Assembly: GCF_037392515.1 (NCBI RefSeq)
Contig: NC_090283.1
Span: 37,836,249 to 37,900,248, forward strand
DNA: 64,000 nucleotides
Source of the DNA: Haliotis asinina
Lineage: Eukaryota > Mollusca > Gastropoda > Lepetellida > Haliotidae
Direction: 5' to 3'
Within the stretch, counting starts at the first letter, position 1; every line of letters starts with the position of its first letter. Below the pieces are notes generated by a model. It made no database searches and was not told where the DNA came from. It saw nothing but the letters and a program-made list of their open reading frames with translations. The translations under genes and the position numbers were made by a program. Below, piece by piece: positions 1 to 15,200 of this stretch.

Positions 1-468
1 TAGAATAGACCGACACACTTCACAGAGTCACAGGATATTTTAATCGGCACGCCAACTTTTTGATCTGAGTGTGATGTTGCGTGTCCTCACTCTCTGAGGT
101 TATAAAGTTGGCTCAAAGTTTTCTTAGTGGTGTGTATAAGTGTGGATGTGTATATTGTCTGTTCCGGAACCACATGTCTTCAATCGGATATTTATATCTC
201 ATTCTGATATTCTTGTGCTGAAGAAGAGCAGGGTCACCTATTATGCAGAAGAAGTATGCCTGCGTTAAGTACGTACACTCACGGGTAACTGTGTATTACA
301 CCAGTAAAATCGAGCTTAAGTGGCGGAGATCACTGCATAGTTGTGCTGTGTGTGATGTTGCTCAGTTGAAGAAGTTGGGCCTACCCTGTGGAGCTATACA
401 TTATGGGATATGTACAGCGGTTGCACTACCCTTCCCTCTCAACCTTGTCAACTGTAAAAAACCCACAG
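1..468. other. sequence upstream of the first recognised PP2A B'' exon
   Basis: Probably intron. An ATG-initiated frame opens at 243 and runs into the exon at 469, but its translation up to 468 resembles nothing I know in the B'' family. A pyrimidine-rich stretch followed by CCCACAG at 462-468 looks like a 3' splice site. No core promoter is evident. Confidence 0.4.
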
Positions 469-521
469 GCACACCAGCAAAGAAGCCGATCCAGAGAGTT
501 CAGCCTAAAGTCATCTCACAG
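469..521 (+). CDS. PPP2R3A: PP2A B'' coding exon a (first in window)
   Basis: A 53-nt exon between CCCACAG and GTAGAG. After a split first codon it encodes TPAKKPIQRVQPKVISQ and joins exon b (PAVSNAKED...) in phase 0. This N-terminal region is poorly conserved in the family, so support comes from splice signals and phase rather than homology. The coding sequence could also begin further left in the same frame. Confidence 0.5.
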
Positions 522-3500
522 GTAGAGTCTATGGTCTTTATCAAACAAACAAACCTAGGTTAGTTATATGCCAGGTTGACACAAACTGATCTTGGGTCAC
601 ACATTTATTAGGATTAAGGTTGACAGAAGGTGTTAAGATTTTGTGTCAACTATGCTGAAGTTTGTGATATGCAACAGACAATGGACATATAATGGATGGT
701 GTAAATGGAAAAGAAGGTCTCTAATGGCCAGTTTTATGCTGTTTTCTAGGTGTATAAAGCTTTTTATCACATGCATGAGTCAAGAGTTTCCAGTGTAGTG
801 AATGGCAGTGATTTCCTCCTCTTTTTCACAACCCTGGTGCTCCTGCCCAACTGCTGTTCTTGGTGTCCTTCATACAAAGTAGGTTACAATAACACTGTTT
901 AGTGTGCCAGAGTTGAGAATAACCTCTTGAATTGTTATGATTAATGCTGCAGATAACTTCACACAGATAGTGTTGAACACTACAGGTCAAGTTACAGCAA
1001 ACTTAAGTTGTTTAATGACAGCTTTTTCTACCACAATACCAGTTGCTATCACTGTTTATACACATTACATATGTACACATGCTTGTACACATATTCTGAT
1101 AAGAACTGATAAGTATTACCCCAACTAAGTCCACGTCCTGGAGTACAGGACACAACTTCTCTGCTGACATTTGCAGTATGCCAACAGTTTCTCTGTTTGA
1201 CATTTGTGTCTCATATGGTTACAACATAGTGACTGTTTAGTCATAATAAGATTTGCTTTTAAATGTTGCAAAATACTGAGCCACAGTTCAGGATAGTTAG
1301 TCAAGTGTGTGTTCTGTACGGATCTACACACAGACGGATGTCATTGTTGCATGTGTAGGGACACTTCACTTAGGTATCTGACTGAATGTAAGCTTGACAT
1401 AAACCTCGTTCGAATAGTTCTTCAGTACATGCTGTGATCTATGTTATAATTTCATGTAAGCCTGTATTGATGCCGCTGACTCTGACATGCACCCTCGTTC
1501 CAATAGTTCTTCAGTATGCTGTGATCTATGTTATAATTTCATGTAAGCCTGTATTGATGCCGCTGACTCTGACATGCACCCTCGTTCCAATAGTTCTTCA
1601 GTACATGCTGTGATCTATGTTATAATTTCATGTAAGCCTGTATTGATGCCGCTGACTCTGACATGCACCCTCGTTCCAATAGTTCTTCAGTACATGCTGT
1701 GATCTATGTTATAATTTCATGTAAGCCTGTATTGATGCCGCTGACTCTGACATGCACCCTCGTTCCAATAGTTCTTCAGTACATGCTGTGATCTGTTTTT
1801 GTACTTTCAATTGTGTCATATTCTGAATCATCTGACTAGGGAAGTGCAATGATGAGATACCTGAAATACCAAACTGATGTGTGTAAAGTTGATATTGTCA
1901 TGATGCTCTGTTTGCTGTAGAGGTAATATGGGTGACCTTTAAGTTGTGGCAGCCTTCAGACAGAATTGTACAACACCAATGAAATAATGGACACACATGT
2001 TGGTGAAATGACATGAACACAGCAACACTTATGAACACCAAAATCAATGATTACGATACACTTAAAGGAGAAGTATACATGAAAAAGTCATGTTTTTCTT
2101 ATGTAAACCAAAATGGAATTTTTTACTTCCTTGGTATCATTGTTTTTGAAAACATACTTTCAATTTTCTTACAATGAATGTATCACAGCTCTATAAGTGC
2201 TGAAATGTTACGTCATTGTGAAGTCTCTGTTTTTTCCCGAGCTCAACAGGCCAGAGTTATTGCACTTTGATTATGACGTAATTGGTGCCTGCTGGTTTAG
2301 ACTTGTTTCCTGTCAAGTCTCAAAGCCAAAAGATGAAAAACTGATTTTAATCGTGTGAAACCACAGATGGAAAAATGCAAAAGAAGTGTAAGAACTGAAA
2401 ATGTAAGCAGCAAGATATAAATAAGCGTGTGTTTTTATGGTCATAAGGTCACATCAATGAAAATATCAAATGTGTTTAACAGTGTTTAGTTACACATAAC
2501 ATCACTATCTTGAAATGACTTTCTCAAAATGGTGTGTTCACCAACGTGAGTACACAGGATGTTTGGAAGGAAATGTTTGTTCTATCAATCAACATTCATG
2601 CATAAATGTGACATGCAAGTAGAGCAAAGTATTCTTACAGTCTGGTGGTTGGTAGTTTCTTTTTGTTTTCATTGTGATCAAGGGCGATATTGAAAAATGA
2701 GAAGTACCATCATGCCTGTTTTGAGTTTGCGTCAGTCATGGCATCACGCTAACCGTAACTGTGATATGTTGTATTGAATTGTGGAAATATCTGGAATACA
2801 CCTTTTTCTATTTAACTGTGTCTTGCTTTGATGCTTCTCATGCATGTTCTAAAATGTATGTGCAAGTGTAAGCAATGAGTTCGCGAACGGATCACTCACA
2901 GTATGAGAAAACGATACATGGTGTAAAATCTGAGATGGGCTTTTTTTAGATTTCAAATGAGCGACACCTGATATGTTTTGCAAGATTTCACTGAGACACT
3001 CACGTTTGGTGACAAGACCATTTGTCAATTTATTTTGAACTGTATGAGGAATTTAAGGATTTATATAAGGAATTATAGTTGTGATGTAATGATCAAAACA
3101 TAATTAACAGATATACATGTGACATGACTTTATATGCATACTGGCTGTTTAAAAGTTCACTTCGATGTTTGTGTGGTTTCCTAAACATCCTCAGCAATTC
3201 TCGGTTTGTTGACGATGTTTCAGAACGAGTATTGGTGTATAGAGACACTAGAAACACTCCCTTACCTGCATCATGTGAAATGGGTCTAATAAGGCTTATT
3301 GATATCATTCGTTTCTCATTTGGGCACCAATGGCATCATTTCCATGGGATATAAGCTATGGTATCTTCATTGTAGACTTAGAGCTTTCAGTTAACATAGA
3401 AACTTCGATATAACACAAAAAAATAAATAAGTTACTTCTGATATCTGTATTGTTTGGGCTGTAAAACTGCTTGACAAACATTTTCATATGGTGTAAAAGT

Positions 3501-6500
3501 GGAAGACAAAAGGTTAGTTTTCGTGTAAACTTGCCTGTTACGTTGTCTCGTTACATGGTTATTGTATGACAAGCTGGAGCCAAAAGTCACAATTTGTTAG
3601 AGAGAAAAATTTATTTTTTGTTTCTGTATTCCTGGACCATTTCACATGTGATAGAGTTGAAGAATACATAGATGCTCTTACTAATTGTGAAAAATTAATG
3701 TAACCATCAAGCCTCTGAGTATAATCATAAAAGTAAATACTTCTATTCTTTTGGGCTGTGTATTGACAATAATGTGTTATTGCCATGCATGTATCTGTAT
3801 TGCAAAAATGTTCTGCCATATATTGGGAGCTAATGATATTGACAGTGGCGATTGACAGTGACCCTTTGCAAAGATGTCAACATTGTCAGTTGCTGTAAAA
3901 TTGTAGTTTAGATATAGGGGAGTTAACAATGAGGGAGAAAAAGTCCTTGCTGTTTAGTGAACCTATCGCAAAGGAAAACCCCATCTGTGATTGACTTTCT
4001 GTGTAGATTTTAGTCTAAATGATACAGACTATCACAGTGTTTGTGAGCCTGAATTGATAGCATAAATCACTGACCAGTTGACGAGTTCCGGTCACTGGCA
4101 CAATATATTAAATCCCAAAACAAATTTAAGAAATTAATTTAACACTTCCATGCATCGAGTTGACAGTCTACGTTTTGTATATGAAGTAGTAATGTCAAAT
4201 AGTGCTTGTTACATGCATACATTTTCTTGGGATAGATGTTTTCTATACATTGCTATTGATGTATCTTGTTATGATATTGAGGTACAGTTATAACAGGCTT
4301 TTGAAGACAAGTTGAGGTAGCAGAGACGATGAGATGAAACTATTTAAGGTGAGCAGCCCATCCTGGCTGCTGTCAGTGTGCCTATTGCCCCAGGGTAGGC
4401 CCCACTGACAGGACCTCCACACAGACACTGGTTTATCATGTCTTTGTTGCTGACCCACATCTTGAAGGACTGAGCAGAAGCAGTGGTGTGTTGACCAGCT
4501 TACAAATGTTTACCTGTGTCTTGTCAGTGCTGCCCTTGTAACCATAGTGGGCTCTGATGCCGCACATGACCACATCCACTGATACATCATGTCCCATACC
4601 TAGGTGGATGGGAGTGGTAACTTCACTCAGTGGTGGACGTGGCTAATTTCAGGCCATGGCCAGCTGTTAGGGATAGGTACCTCATTTATCAATGTAAATC
4701 TGATATATCCTAGTTTTGGTAAAAAACAGGAGAAGTGATACGACATTGTACTTATGATATACTCTGTTCCATGGTAATGTTTTGGGTAGTTAATGTGATA
4801 CAACATTGTACTTATGATATACTCTGTTCCATGGTAATGTTTTGGGTAGTTAATGTGATACAACATTGTACTTGTCATATACTCTGTTCCATGGTAATGT
4901 TTTGGGTAGTTAGCCTGGTACAACATTGTACTTATGATATACTCTGTTCCATGGTAATGTTTGGGGTAGTTAGCCTGGTACAACATTGTACATATGATAT
5001 ACTCTGTTCCATGGTAATGTTTGCAGTAGTTAACGTGATACAACATTGTACTTGTCATATACTCTGTTCCATGGTAACGTTAAGGAAGGGTCATGCTCCT
5101 CTGAAAACTGTCATTGTGTTGTTAATTTATGTTTGAGACCAGATATCAGTATGATCAATTATAGTCCTAGTGTGGAAGGACTTCTACTTTGATCATGTGA
5201 GACAAGCACTGCTCTTTCTGGTAGTCATACAGGGTAGTACAAGGTGTTGTGAACGAGGTGTGACAAGTGATGTGTATGGAGGCACTTGCCAGGGATGCAG
5301 GAGCTGTAGTTAGTTTATGTGAGTATGCTGAGAAGGATTGAAATCATCACCTTGGGTTCATTCACAGCATACTTGTCTGTGAACTGTTGTATGCCTGCTC
5401 CCGAAGGCAGTCATAGAGCTGATGATATGTTTGGTATGTGTTTAGCATAAACAGACACAGGTAAGGGTTTCAGGAATTCTGTCGTCACAAGCTTCGTAAA
5501 GAGGGGGATGTTTTGTTATCTGTAGTGACATTTCAAAACGTCCATGCATAGTCTTCCTTGATTCTGTTAAGTCATAAGTATGAGAACAAACTGGATTTTG
5601 CAAATAGAAGTTCAGTTGAAGGCAGATGAAATGCATAATACATTAAAGATAAATGTCTGGTTTGAAAGATGGGCCTATGTAAGCCTGGGGGGCGGGAGGG
5701 GAACTAGACATACCTAGCTAGTGATGGAATGCTTGCAATGTGCGGAATGATTCACATGAATTGTTTTATCTGTCTGTCGCAACAGGAAACTGTCATCAGT
5801 GTGTCTGTTGGTCATGTCAGTCGGTGAATCAGCCACTGTTGTTGTGGTATCTTAGTAGGGAACTGTAGTTCTTTATTGGTACTGGTTATGAGTTTTTCTA
5901 CTTCAGATGTTACAGGGATTTGGAATCTGTATTTTTAGCAGATAAATGTAATAATTAGACTAACCTGACAATGTAATGTCTGCCATATAGCTAAAATATA
6001 TATAGCTGAATGTGGGAATTAAACAACAAACCAGAACAAAGAATTACAATTTAATGTACCATACTGAGGATCTGCCTGAGAAGCAGTGAGTGGGTGGTGG
6101 AGGAAAGGGGAGGAAGTATCAGCAGAAGGTAAATCTTGTGGGACTTTGGCTTCTGATTGCAGATAGTGTAGATGTAGGTACAAGTGAAGATATTCCCTAC
6201 CACCTTAGTTATGTCACATGGGGATTTTGTGTTTGAAAGCATATTCCACACATTGGTGACTGTCACAGATAACAGGATAGGTGCATAGAGAACATTATAG
6301 ATACCCACAACACACCCTGCATGCAGAGAGACATAATCTTTCTTCAGATCAAATCCAAATAATACTCTGTGTCAACATATATCAGCCATGATGGCTATCA
6401 AGAGTCTTTAACAAACTTTAGAAACCCCTCAGCAATATTCCTTCCAGACAGAATCAGATATGTTTGAAGATAGTAAGTTAATGATGGGAGGATAAGATCA

Positions 6501-9500
6501 CCTGTTATCCTTGTTTATACACAACCCAGGATGTGGCCAGGAATAGTGGGAAGCACTCCTTCACCCTCACTGTGTGGGTTACTCCATGGTGGGACTGCAG
6601 GGCAGGAGGAAGGTGGCCGTCCAGTTAACTGAAGTAATCAAAGATTGGTTGCAGTGACCAAACAACCAAACATTCAATCACATTTTCTCATAATTGAACA
6701 CAAAATGATTTTGGAACTTACTGTTTTAGTGTTTGAAACACTTCACAGTAGAACATATCTCGGAAGTTGTTAGGCCTGAAAATGTGTAAATTTCTTAGAA
6801 AACTCACTTTACTTCTTTGAAAGGTCGTGACTGATTATTATTTAAAGGCTTGGAGTTTATGTTCATGATCTAGTAGTCCTCAGTTTATAGTAGCAATTTA
6901 CATCATTTTACATCGGATGCGAAATTTACAAGTGCAATTTGTGTAGTTTCTAAATAGAGCAAAAACAACAGATAATCATGTTATACTTATCTGTAATCAC
7001 AACCTGAACAGGAAAATCATGGTAACCATTTTTTGAGGATTGTTTGTTGGTAATGAAACATTTATCAGTTGTGTGATTTTAATTCCCAGCACTAGTGTGC
7101 ACTTGTTCCAAATTTCACTTATGTTCCAAAATTTGATTCACTAATTACTGTAGGCTTTGTGCACCCAGAAGGGTTGGTTGTTTCTGTGAGACTGGATCAA
7201 GTAAGGTTTGAGTAGAGGTAGTCAGGGTGACCACACTAACCCACTAACTTTGCTACATAATGTCAGACCTTTTTATATCCAACTTCTCTCAAAGTCATAT
7301 ATTGTATGAAAGCATTTCTGTTATAAGAATAAGGAAGTTGAGACCCACATCAAGCTTCCCTTTGGTCTTATTATGGACTATAATTTGTAATTGTTGTTCA
7401 TTGTGTATGGTGGCTGATATGTCAGACTGTTCATCAGCATGAAGATGATGCATGCTTAAATCGCAAGTTGATAACACTACAGATCTTTTATGGGCAGTGG
7501 TGTAACTCCCTGTGTGTCATGTCTGTGTGAATGCCTCTTTTATTTGAAAGAAAGGATTTCCTATCTAGCCTCACCCATGCGAAGCCACTGTCATCCATTC
7601 TATACATGACCTCACCCTTCCCTGTGGTGAACATGTGAAGCCACTGCCACCCATGTAGAAGATTAATTATTAGAAATCAGCATGAAACATGGTTCAAAGT
7701 AACTTTTGTTTATCATACTTCATACAATGTTGAGAAATGCCATTGTGCATGAAGTGTTGTTTCTGATCAGCTCAGGCCTTAGAATATGAACTAATCTGAA
7801 ACTGGCATCTCCAGTGGCTAAATAGTAAAAACTAATAGACCGATCCAGTCTGTCAATCAAAGCTGGCGCATGCGTCGATTTCGGCCAATCAGCAGGCCGG
7901 GTGCGCATTGTGGATTTGTCAGACTTACTTCAGGGGTCAAACGAAGCCTCCGGAGCGATGAGCTTCGAATTATGCCGTTCACACTCGCAATATCTATTAT
8001 ACATTGCTGCGATTTGATTTGACCTTCAACAAACTTTTTGAGTGAAGACAAAAAAACTGAGATGGATCAAGGAATGCGATAGGCCTCACGATCAGTTAAT
8101 TGTCGGCACCGTCGTTATGGAAACCTACGTCTGCTCTAAGTTGAGAAATTGCATGAAATTCCACTCTTTCGCACATATGCAAAACCATTACCAATTAGAT
8201 GACAACAGCTAGCAGTTTAAGGATTCGCAAGTGTCATAAACACGGATATTTTTTGTAGCTACAAAATTGTTTTTGCTTATCGTTTTAGTCAATACTGGGC
8301 ATTGGTTTGGTTAGACAATAAAGCTGAAACGAGACGGGTGAGAAGGCCGTGACACAATGTAAACAAATCTGATAGCGATCTGATTTCGGTTAGGGACGAC
8401 CAACATGGCAAAACTTGTTACATTAAAAAACAATGTGATAATATGGTTGCCTTCGATCTTAGATATTCTTAAATTTGTCACACATTTTATGATGTTGTCA
8501 AGTTTCAAAAGCACAATCTGAAGGGCTACTGTGCAGTACACTATCTGTTAATAGCGCAAAATATTTGAAAAGTAATATTTTTTATTACAGTATAAGCAGA
8601 TGTTTATCACGCAATATCCAAAATATGAAAAGCATTTCAAATAAGTGTCTATAAAACCATGCCTTAAATATTTCGGTATTTCCATAAAGAGATGTGAATC
8701 AAGACGAAAACTATACGAGAAGAATAGTCTAGTGACTTTCTGGAATATTGGAGGGAATTAAACCAAATTGTATTTCTTAACTAAGAGAATATTATTTGTT
8801 TCTAATTTTTACAATGTTACAATGTATTTTTTTCATGTAGGAGTGGTACATTGGTACACTTTAGGAATAATACAGTCAGTAAAACTGTCATTTTAATTAC
8901 TTCAATGGAAATGATAGCAAGATATCTTTTAAGAATCTTGCATCCTTTAGTAAATGTAGAAAGGTGATAAAATAAATAGTAATATAGTCAATTATAAGTA
9001 TACCTAACTGAGTGACATATTCGATTCATATGGTTTAAAAGCAGAATCAGGGATACTTAGACAAGACTACAGACATGTCATGGCAGAGCAATAACTTGGC
9101 ACTAGTTTCTTGGCTCCTTAGTAACTTAGTTTCTGCTTTAAGATGTTTTTACAAAAATAATATATTTGCTAGTAAGATTAGTCTGAAAGTGATTACTCGT
9201 AGCGTCACTCATGTAAAAGTTACTTCAACATCCAGAGAGTTTGAAAAAAAAGGCAACAACAAATGCTACGTTTAGACCACACCCTTGTAAAGCATTATTC
9301 AGTCTTGTAACAGAATAACTTACAAAATCACAGTTGACTATTCATGTATATTGAAACACACATTTAACACAGATTTGATGTGATGCTTCTTAGAAATCAC
9401 CAGCTTTTGAGGAGGTTACAAATGTTTTATGACTGAGCCAAAATGGTGTTTATCAAGATGGACAAATTGTTCAAGGTGTGTTGATGAATGGTTATTTGGA

Positions 9501-12227
9501 AAATTAGCTTCATTTTAAATTGCACACTGGTTTGCAGGATGTGAATGCTTTAGGGCGTTTTCCTAAAGTTTTGTTATGACTTTTACCACTTTTTCAAACA
9601 ACTTTAATAAGTTTTGATGACATTAGCAAGTATTCCAGAAAAGGTAATAGATCAGATTTCGTGTTATGTCCTCTAGGGATATGGTCTCAGATATAATAAA
9701 ACAAAGATTTCTAGCGTCATTGTTTAAGAAGCGATGATGTACATATGTAATTTTATTATTATTATTTTATTTTATTTTTATGTACATATGTAATTTTTTT
9801 GACAAAATGCTTTGAATTTTGGAGATATCCTTTGCACCTTATGTCCATTAGTAATTATCTCTGAAGAAACCTAGTTAACTGTTTTGGTAACTGTGGATCC
9901 TCTGTTCAGGGATTTTATTGTTTCTGAAAGATGGGTCAGTGTACAGATGCAGAGTGTATCTTGGATCTTCAGTGTTATGGTGGTGTTATGTACCTGAACA
10001 TAAACGCTAGCAGTTCATGAAGTCCAGGAGTTGTGAAAGTTTGTAAATTAGGATTCCACAACAACGTTCACACAGAAAAATAAATTGAAGAATAGGATGA
10101 TTAAAAAAATATATTTCCATATATTAAGTGTCATTTTAGGATGGTGTACAGATTTGAAGAGGGAAATTTTACTGAGATTTACTGAAGATTAGCTGCTGAA
10201 TATTTGCTTCTGAGTATGTTTCTACTAGTATGGAAATATTTTTCTGGTTTATTACTCAAAGGTGTAAACCCATGATTTCACATAAGTGATTGAACTAAAT
10301 TTGAACATCGGATAAGAGATCGAACTGAAAGTTCCTCGCGCAGTGTTGACAATCTATTTATAGATATCGAAACGATCTGCAGCTTGAACTTGTTGTGATC
10401 CCGGTTTATTGTAGAATTACGATGGGAGTCTAGAGGTAAAGAAACAAATAACATACTTCAGTTTCACTTCCCTGCTAGTATCTTAGACGGACGTGAAATG
10501 CCAGATAGATTAATTATTTCGACAAAAAATACGCTTCCAACACGAGACTATTTTTCATCGGTCATATAACTCATTTTCACTCGCTAATTAAAGTCTGTCA
10601 AATAAGATATATTAAAAATAAAATCCATAAAACTTTCCCCTTTAAATATCATTCACAAACGACTGATACCAAAGTACCACAAAGAGAATTCATCAACACA
10701 GTTCTCAATTACGTACGTTTCGCCGGAGGTGACGCCATTGTCAGAGGTTGTCCCCCCAGCGTCAAAAAATGAAGTGAGCGGGGCTTATCGGCCTGGACTG
10801 GATCGTTCTATTCTGCAGTCATCCAACACATATCATCATATATTAAGGATCACTTTACCACTGGTGTAGTTTTGAATTATGAAGAGGTTTATAAAGAATT
10901 ATGAATATGTTATACTGATCCGTTTATTTAGATGCAGATAGGGTTCCATTTTGTCTGCTGACGCCTAGTTATTGTGGTGTAATGGGTAGCATGTCTTGAG
11001 ATAAATGTGCTGTAATTGCTTCATGTTCTTCATGGCATTATGGTGACCAAAGTCCCACTGATAACAGTTCAGAAATATCTTGCCTGGAGTCCAGAGGCTG
11101 AAACACAGTTGGCAAGAGTTACACCTGCCGTGTTGGGTTTGATATTTTCCAAATGCACAGTTTTAATCACAGCCGCTTGATGTTTGACAAGATAATTTAA
11201 AGGACAAGGTTCCAGATTTCATATTGTTGAGCTGTTATTATCAAGGTTATTAATCATGTTGAAGCTGGATATTGGTAGATGCTTGTGGTTTCCATGCACT
11301 GAATGTGATACTTGACTAATACACAAGTCTTGTACTTCAGATTTACATGCAACAGACAAGAATATCCTCATGCATCTATTTTTAGCATTGTGTGTGTATG
11401 TGTGTGTTGTGTTACTTGCTGGTCTAAATACCTGCCTTGCGTGGTATCAATAGATGCTGGAGCCTCTGTTAAAGCCATACAGTCTTGGGGAGGTTGGAGC
11501 AGACTTGTACTCAGATTGGAAGACACTGGAGAGCATATTGGATGTATTCCCAGATACTGAGAGGTTTCTCGAAGGATTAGGTTTTGTGGTTTGTTTTGGT
11601 TTGTTGTAGTCTGTGAATCTAGTCATGCAATCTCAAGTTTACCATCAGTGAATGGTCAGGATAGGCTTGCAGTAACTTATATTAGTTTCCACATCACCTT
11701 ATGCTTGGTGTTGTTTAGTATTTGGCTCAGTCTGTAGCTGAACTGTTGGAGGTGTGCATCTTGTGTTTTTGTACGAAAGAAACTAGAGTAGAAGGCTGAT
11801 ATTGCTTGAAGGGTAGGGGGATGTATTTGGCTCTTTAGATTGACTGTTTTCTGACATTGTAGTGTTGTGAGGATGAGCAAGGAGGTAGTCATTAATCTCC
11901 TTCACAGCGTGTGACTTACCTATTTTATGTAAGAAGAAGACATGTCATGTAGATATTTCAGTGCAGCAGACAGACAAGCTACTGTAGGCATCAGGCTACA
12001 TCACATGACTTTGTAGATGAAATCTGGATAACAGAAAGAAATCTGTTATCACTACTTAATATGATCATACCAATCTGTCAATAATCTTCATAATTAGAAT
12101 TTAGTGCAGTGTATAGGTATTTTTCAGTGAGAGTTTGCACCACAAAATAACACTTGACTTCATCCACACACAAAGTCATTTGATCAGTGATATAAACACA
12201 CTCGTAGGGCCACACATATTAACATTG

Positions 12228-12295
<68 letters not shown>

Positions 12296-15200
12296 AGAGA
12301 GACACACACACACACACACACGCCTTGTCCCTTTCCTCATCCTCTCTCTCCCCTCTTACCCCCTCGTCCCCATGCACTAAGAAACACTGTGACACACAGA
12401 CACAGGACACATACCCATACACAGACACAGGAATGCAGTGACAGCCACAGGAACATAATGACATGCACATATACACAGACACAGGAACACAGTGACACAC
12501 ACGCACATACAGACACAGGAACATGGTGCCACACACATATAGACACAAGAGCAAAGTGCCACACACACACATACAGACAGGAACACAGTGACACTCACAC
12601 ATACAGACACACGAACACATGACCACAAACACATAGACACAGGCACACAGTGACTCACACATACAGACACAGGAACACAGTGTCACACACGCACATACAG
12701 TCACATGAACATAGTGACACATGCACACTTACAAGCACAGGAACAGTGCCACACATGCACATACAGACGCAGGAACACAGTGAAACAAAAACATACATGT
12801 ACAGACACTGAATCTCAGTGCCATACATGCACATACAGACGGGAACACAGTGACACACACACAGATACAGACACAGGAACACAACTACATGCACACATAC
12901 ACTTACAGACACAGGAACACCATGACATGCATGCAAATGGGAACACAGACACAGGAACACACCTGTACATACAGACACAGAAAGACAGTGTACACACATT
13001 ATTCCCCCACGCAGGCCAGTCTCTTGACTGGGTGATGGTATAAGGTCTATGAGCAGGAAGTGTAGTTTTCTTAGTTTCCAACCAGTATCTCCCACCCATT
13101 CCTTGTAGCCAGCCATGGGATGCTTCTCTATATGCTTATTATGTTTGTATGAAGGACTGACTTGACCAGTAAATATTGGCTTTACAGTGGACTTGTTGTG
13201 GGGCTGTGTTTAGTGTAAGATGGCTGGCACCTTCTGCAACATGCTCGTCAGCTTCAACACTGGCCTTGGCTGACCCTATCTGACCTTTGAGATGAGAGGC
13301 CAGTTTCACCCCTGCACTTTCCAGATGTCCTGGTGATTGTAGAGCTTGTAACACATGGTATTCACTTTCTGATAGCATCAAAACATTTACAAGCTACCTG
13401 AAGTGCAAGTGTTTTGTTGTAAAACGCCAACTTTTATTGCTCTTTGTCAGTGTAACAAGGGAGTAATTGGTAATATGAACATTGTTGAATATCTGTACAG
13501 CTACATTAATTTCTTCATCTGAAAATGTTTAATAATGTTAGTTCAGAAGTTGCTGTTGTGGCTTTTAGTAATTGTGTTTGTTCAAACATTTCATGATGTC
13601 TTGATGAAAACTGCAGAAAGTTGAAATCCTCCTTGCGTTACAGTTGTAGGGGCCATGGTGCCTGATTCATAGCCAGGGAATTAGGTTGTGTGAGTAAGTG
13701 AGAGTGACGGTGCTGCTGCGGCTGCACCAATCTGTATGTTAATTGACATCTCAGGGCTGCATGGATTACCCCTTCAGTGATGAGTAGGCCTTGGCTGATG
13801 GCTAAACTCAACCCTCTACTTGATAGCTGCAGCTTTTCATGGACACAAGTCACTGAAATATTTGGCCACTTGTTGCTTTCATAGATCCACTGTGGATTGA
13901 CATAAAATACACAAAATTATTCACCATATCCCTGTTGACTTTGAATTGATGACTTCAGAATCTTTTAGTGTAAAAACTTGTGACGTGTATTACTGGCGTG
14001 TTTTGTGATATGTCACACACTTAGGATAAAACTGAAAACAAATGTCGCTTGAAGGAGTATTTAAGCAAAATTGGTTACTCGTAAGTGCAAACAATACTAA
14101 AGACTGAATCCATGCTGTAAGAGTACACTATAGCCATAGACCAAGGGTCTGTGTTACCAGTGGATGATTACTGATTTGCTCAGGAAGTCATCTAGAGGCT
14201 TGTAGGATTTTGTAATGACAACTTTAATGCTTTGACGGTTTTCTGCCTAACTGATCTAGTTTTATGACTTATGGAACTTCTTATTTTTCCAATTTCAGTC
14301 ATTGTTCCCAGACAGTAATATCCATGAGGAATAGGTTATTGAATTGTTTCCTGTGTGTAATGTTGATGGTATAAACAGTACACTGCGATGTTGTAGCACT
14401 GACCAGCTAGATATGTATGGAGCCTGGCACAGGAGGGGGAGAAGGAGGTGTAGCATGTATGGTTTAGCTTTGAACTTTTCTTGCTCATTCACATGCATGA
14501 GTCATCATATTATTTTTCTGCAGTTTTATGTTACAGTTTTCTATGGGGGATTTTTAAATGATCACCTTCACATCATCTTTTAGAATTCATCTGTTTGAGT
14601 TTTGACATGCTACCAGTTATGGATCATCATACTTATGGGATGCTCGCACAGGGCAGGGAAAAAGTCAGCCTCTAGTTGTTAAGGCTGATGCTTTGCATAA
14701 TGATTTACATTTTGAGATTGAGTGCATGTGGCCTTAATTTATCAGTTGTGACCTGTCAAGTTAAAATTGACTTCAATAAATTTCAGCTTTTATGGAGGTA
14801 AAGAGATAAATCAATGGTGTACACATACATTGAAGACAATCCTAATAATCAGTAAACACTAACATGACCAGAGACAGCTTGCTTCATCATTAACTTGAAA
14901 AATATTCAAAATCAGGGACATCATTCAACTCATAATTGACCACAAACCATGTCTATTGTACTGCCAGTGAGGTAGAGTACTCTGTTACTGAGACATGATC
15001 CCCAAATCCAGTAAGATGTCAAGCAATCACAAGCAATTTCTTATTGAAATGTCCACCCACTGTTATCGTCTTGTACAGACAAGACGGTTGTGACTATTCA
15101 CTGACATGTACAGATGGCTGTGACTGTTCACTGACATGTACAGATGGCTGTGACTGTTCACTGACATGCACGGATGGTTGTGACTGTTCACTTACATGTA

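Noticed and set aside
243-468. ATG-started coding region leading into PP2A B'' exon a
   Set aside because: The translation has no family resemblance and a plausible acceptor lies at 466-468. The true N-terminus is probably upstream of the window.
12219-13116. Cys/Val-rich ORFs on the - strand and Thr/His-rich ORFs on +
   Set aside because: Direct translation of CA-rich microsatellite and minisatellite sequence.
13139-13853. - strand ORFs of 80 and 71 codons
   Set aside because: No homology, no repeats, and located within a PP2A B'' intron with no splice or promoter support.
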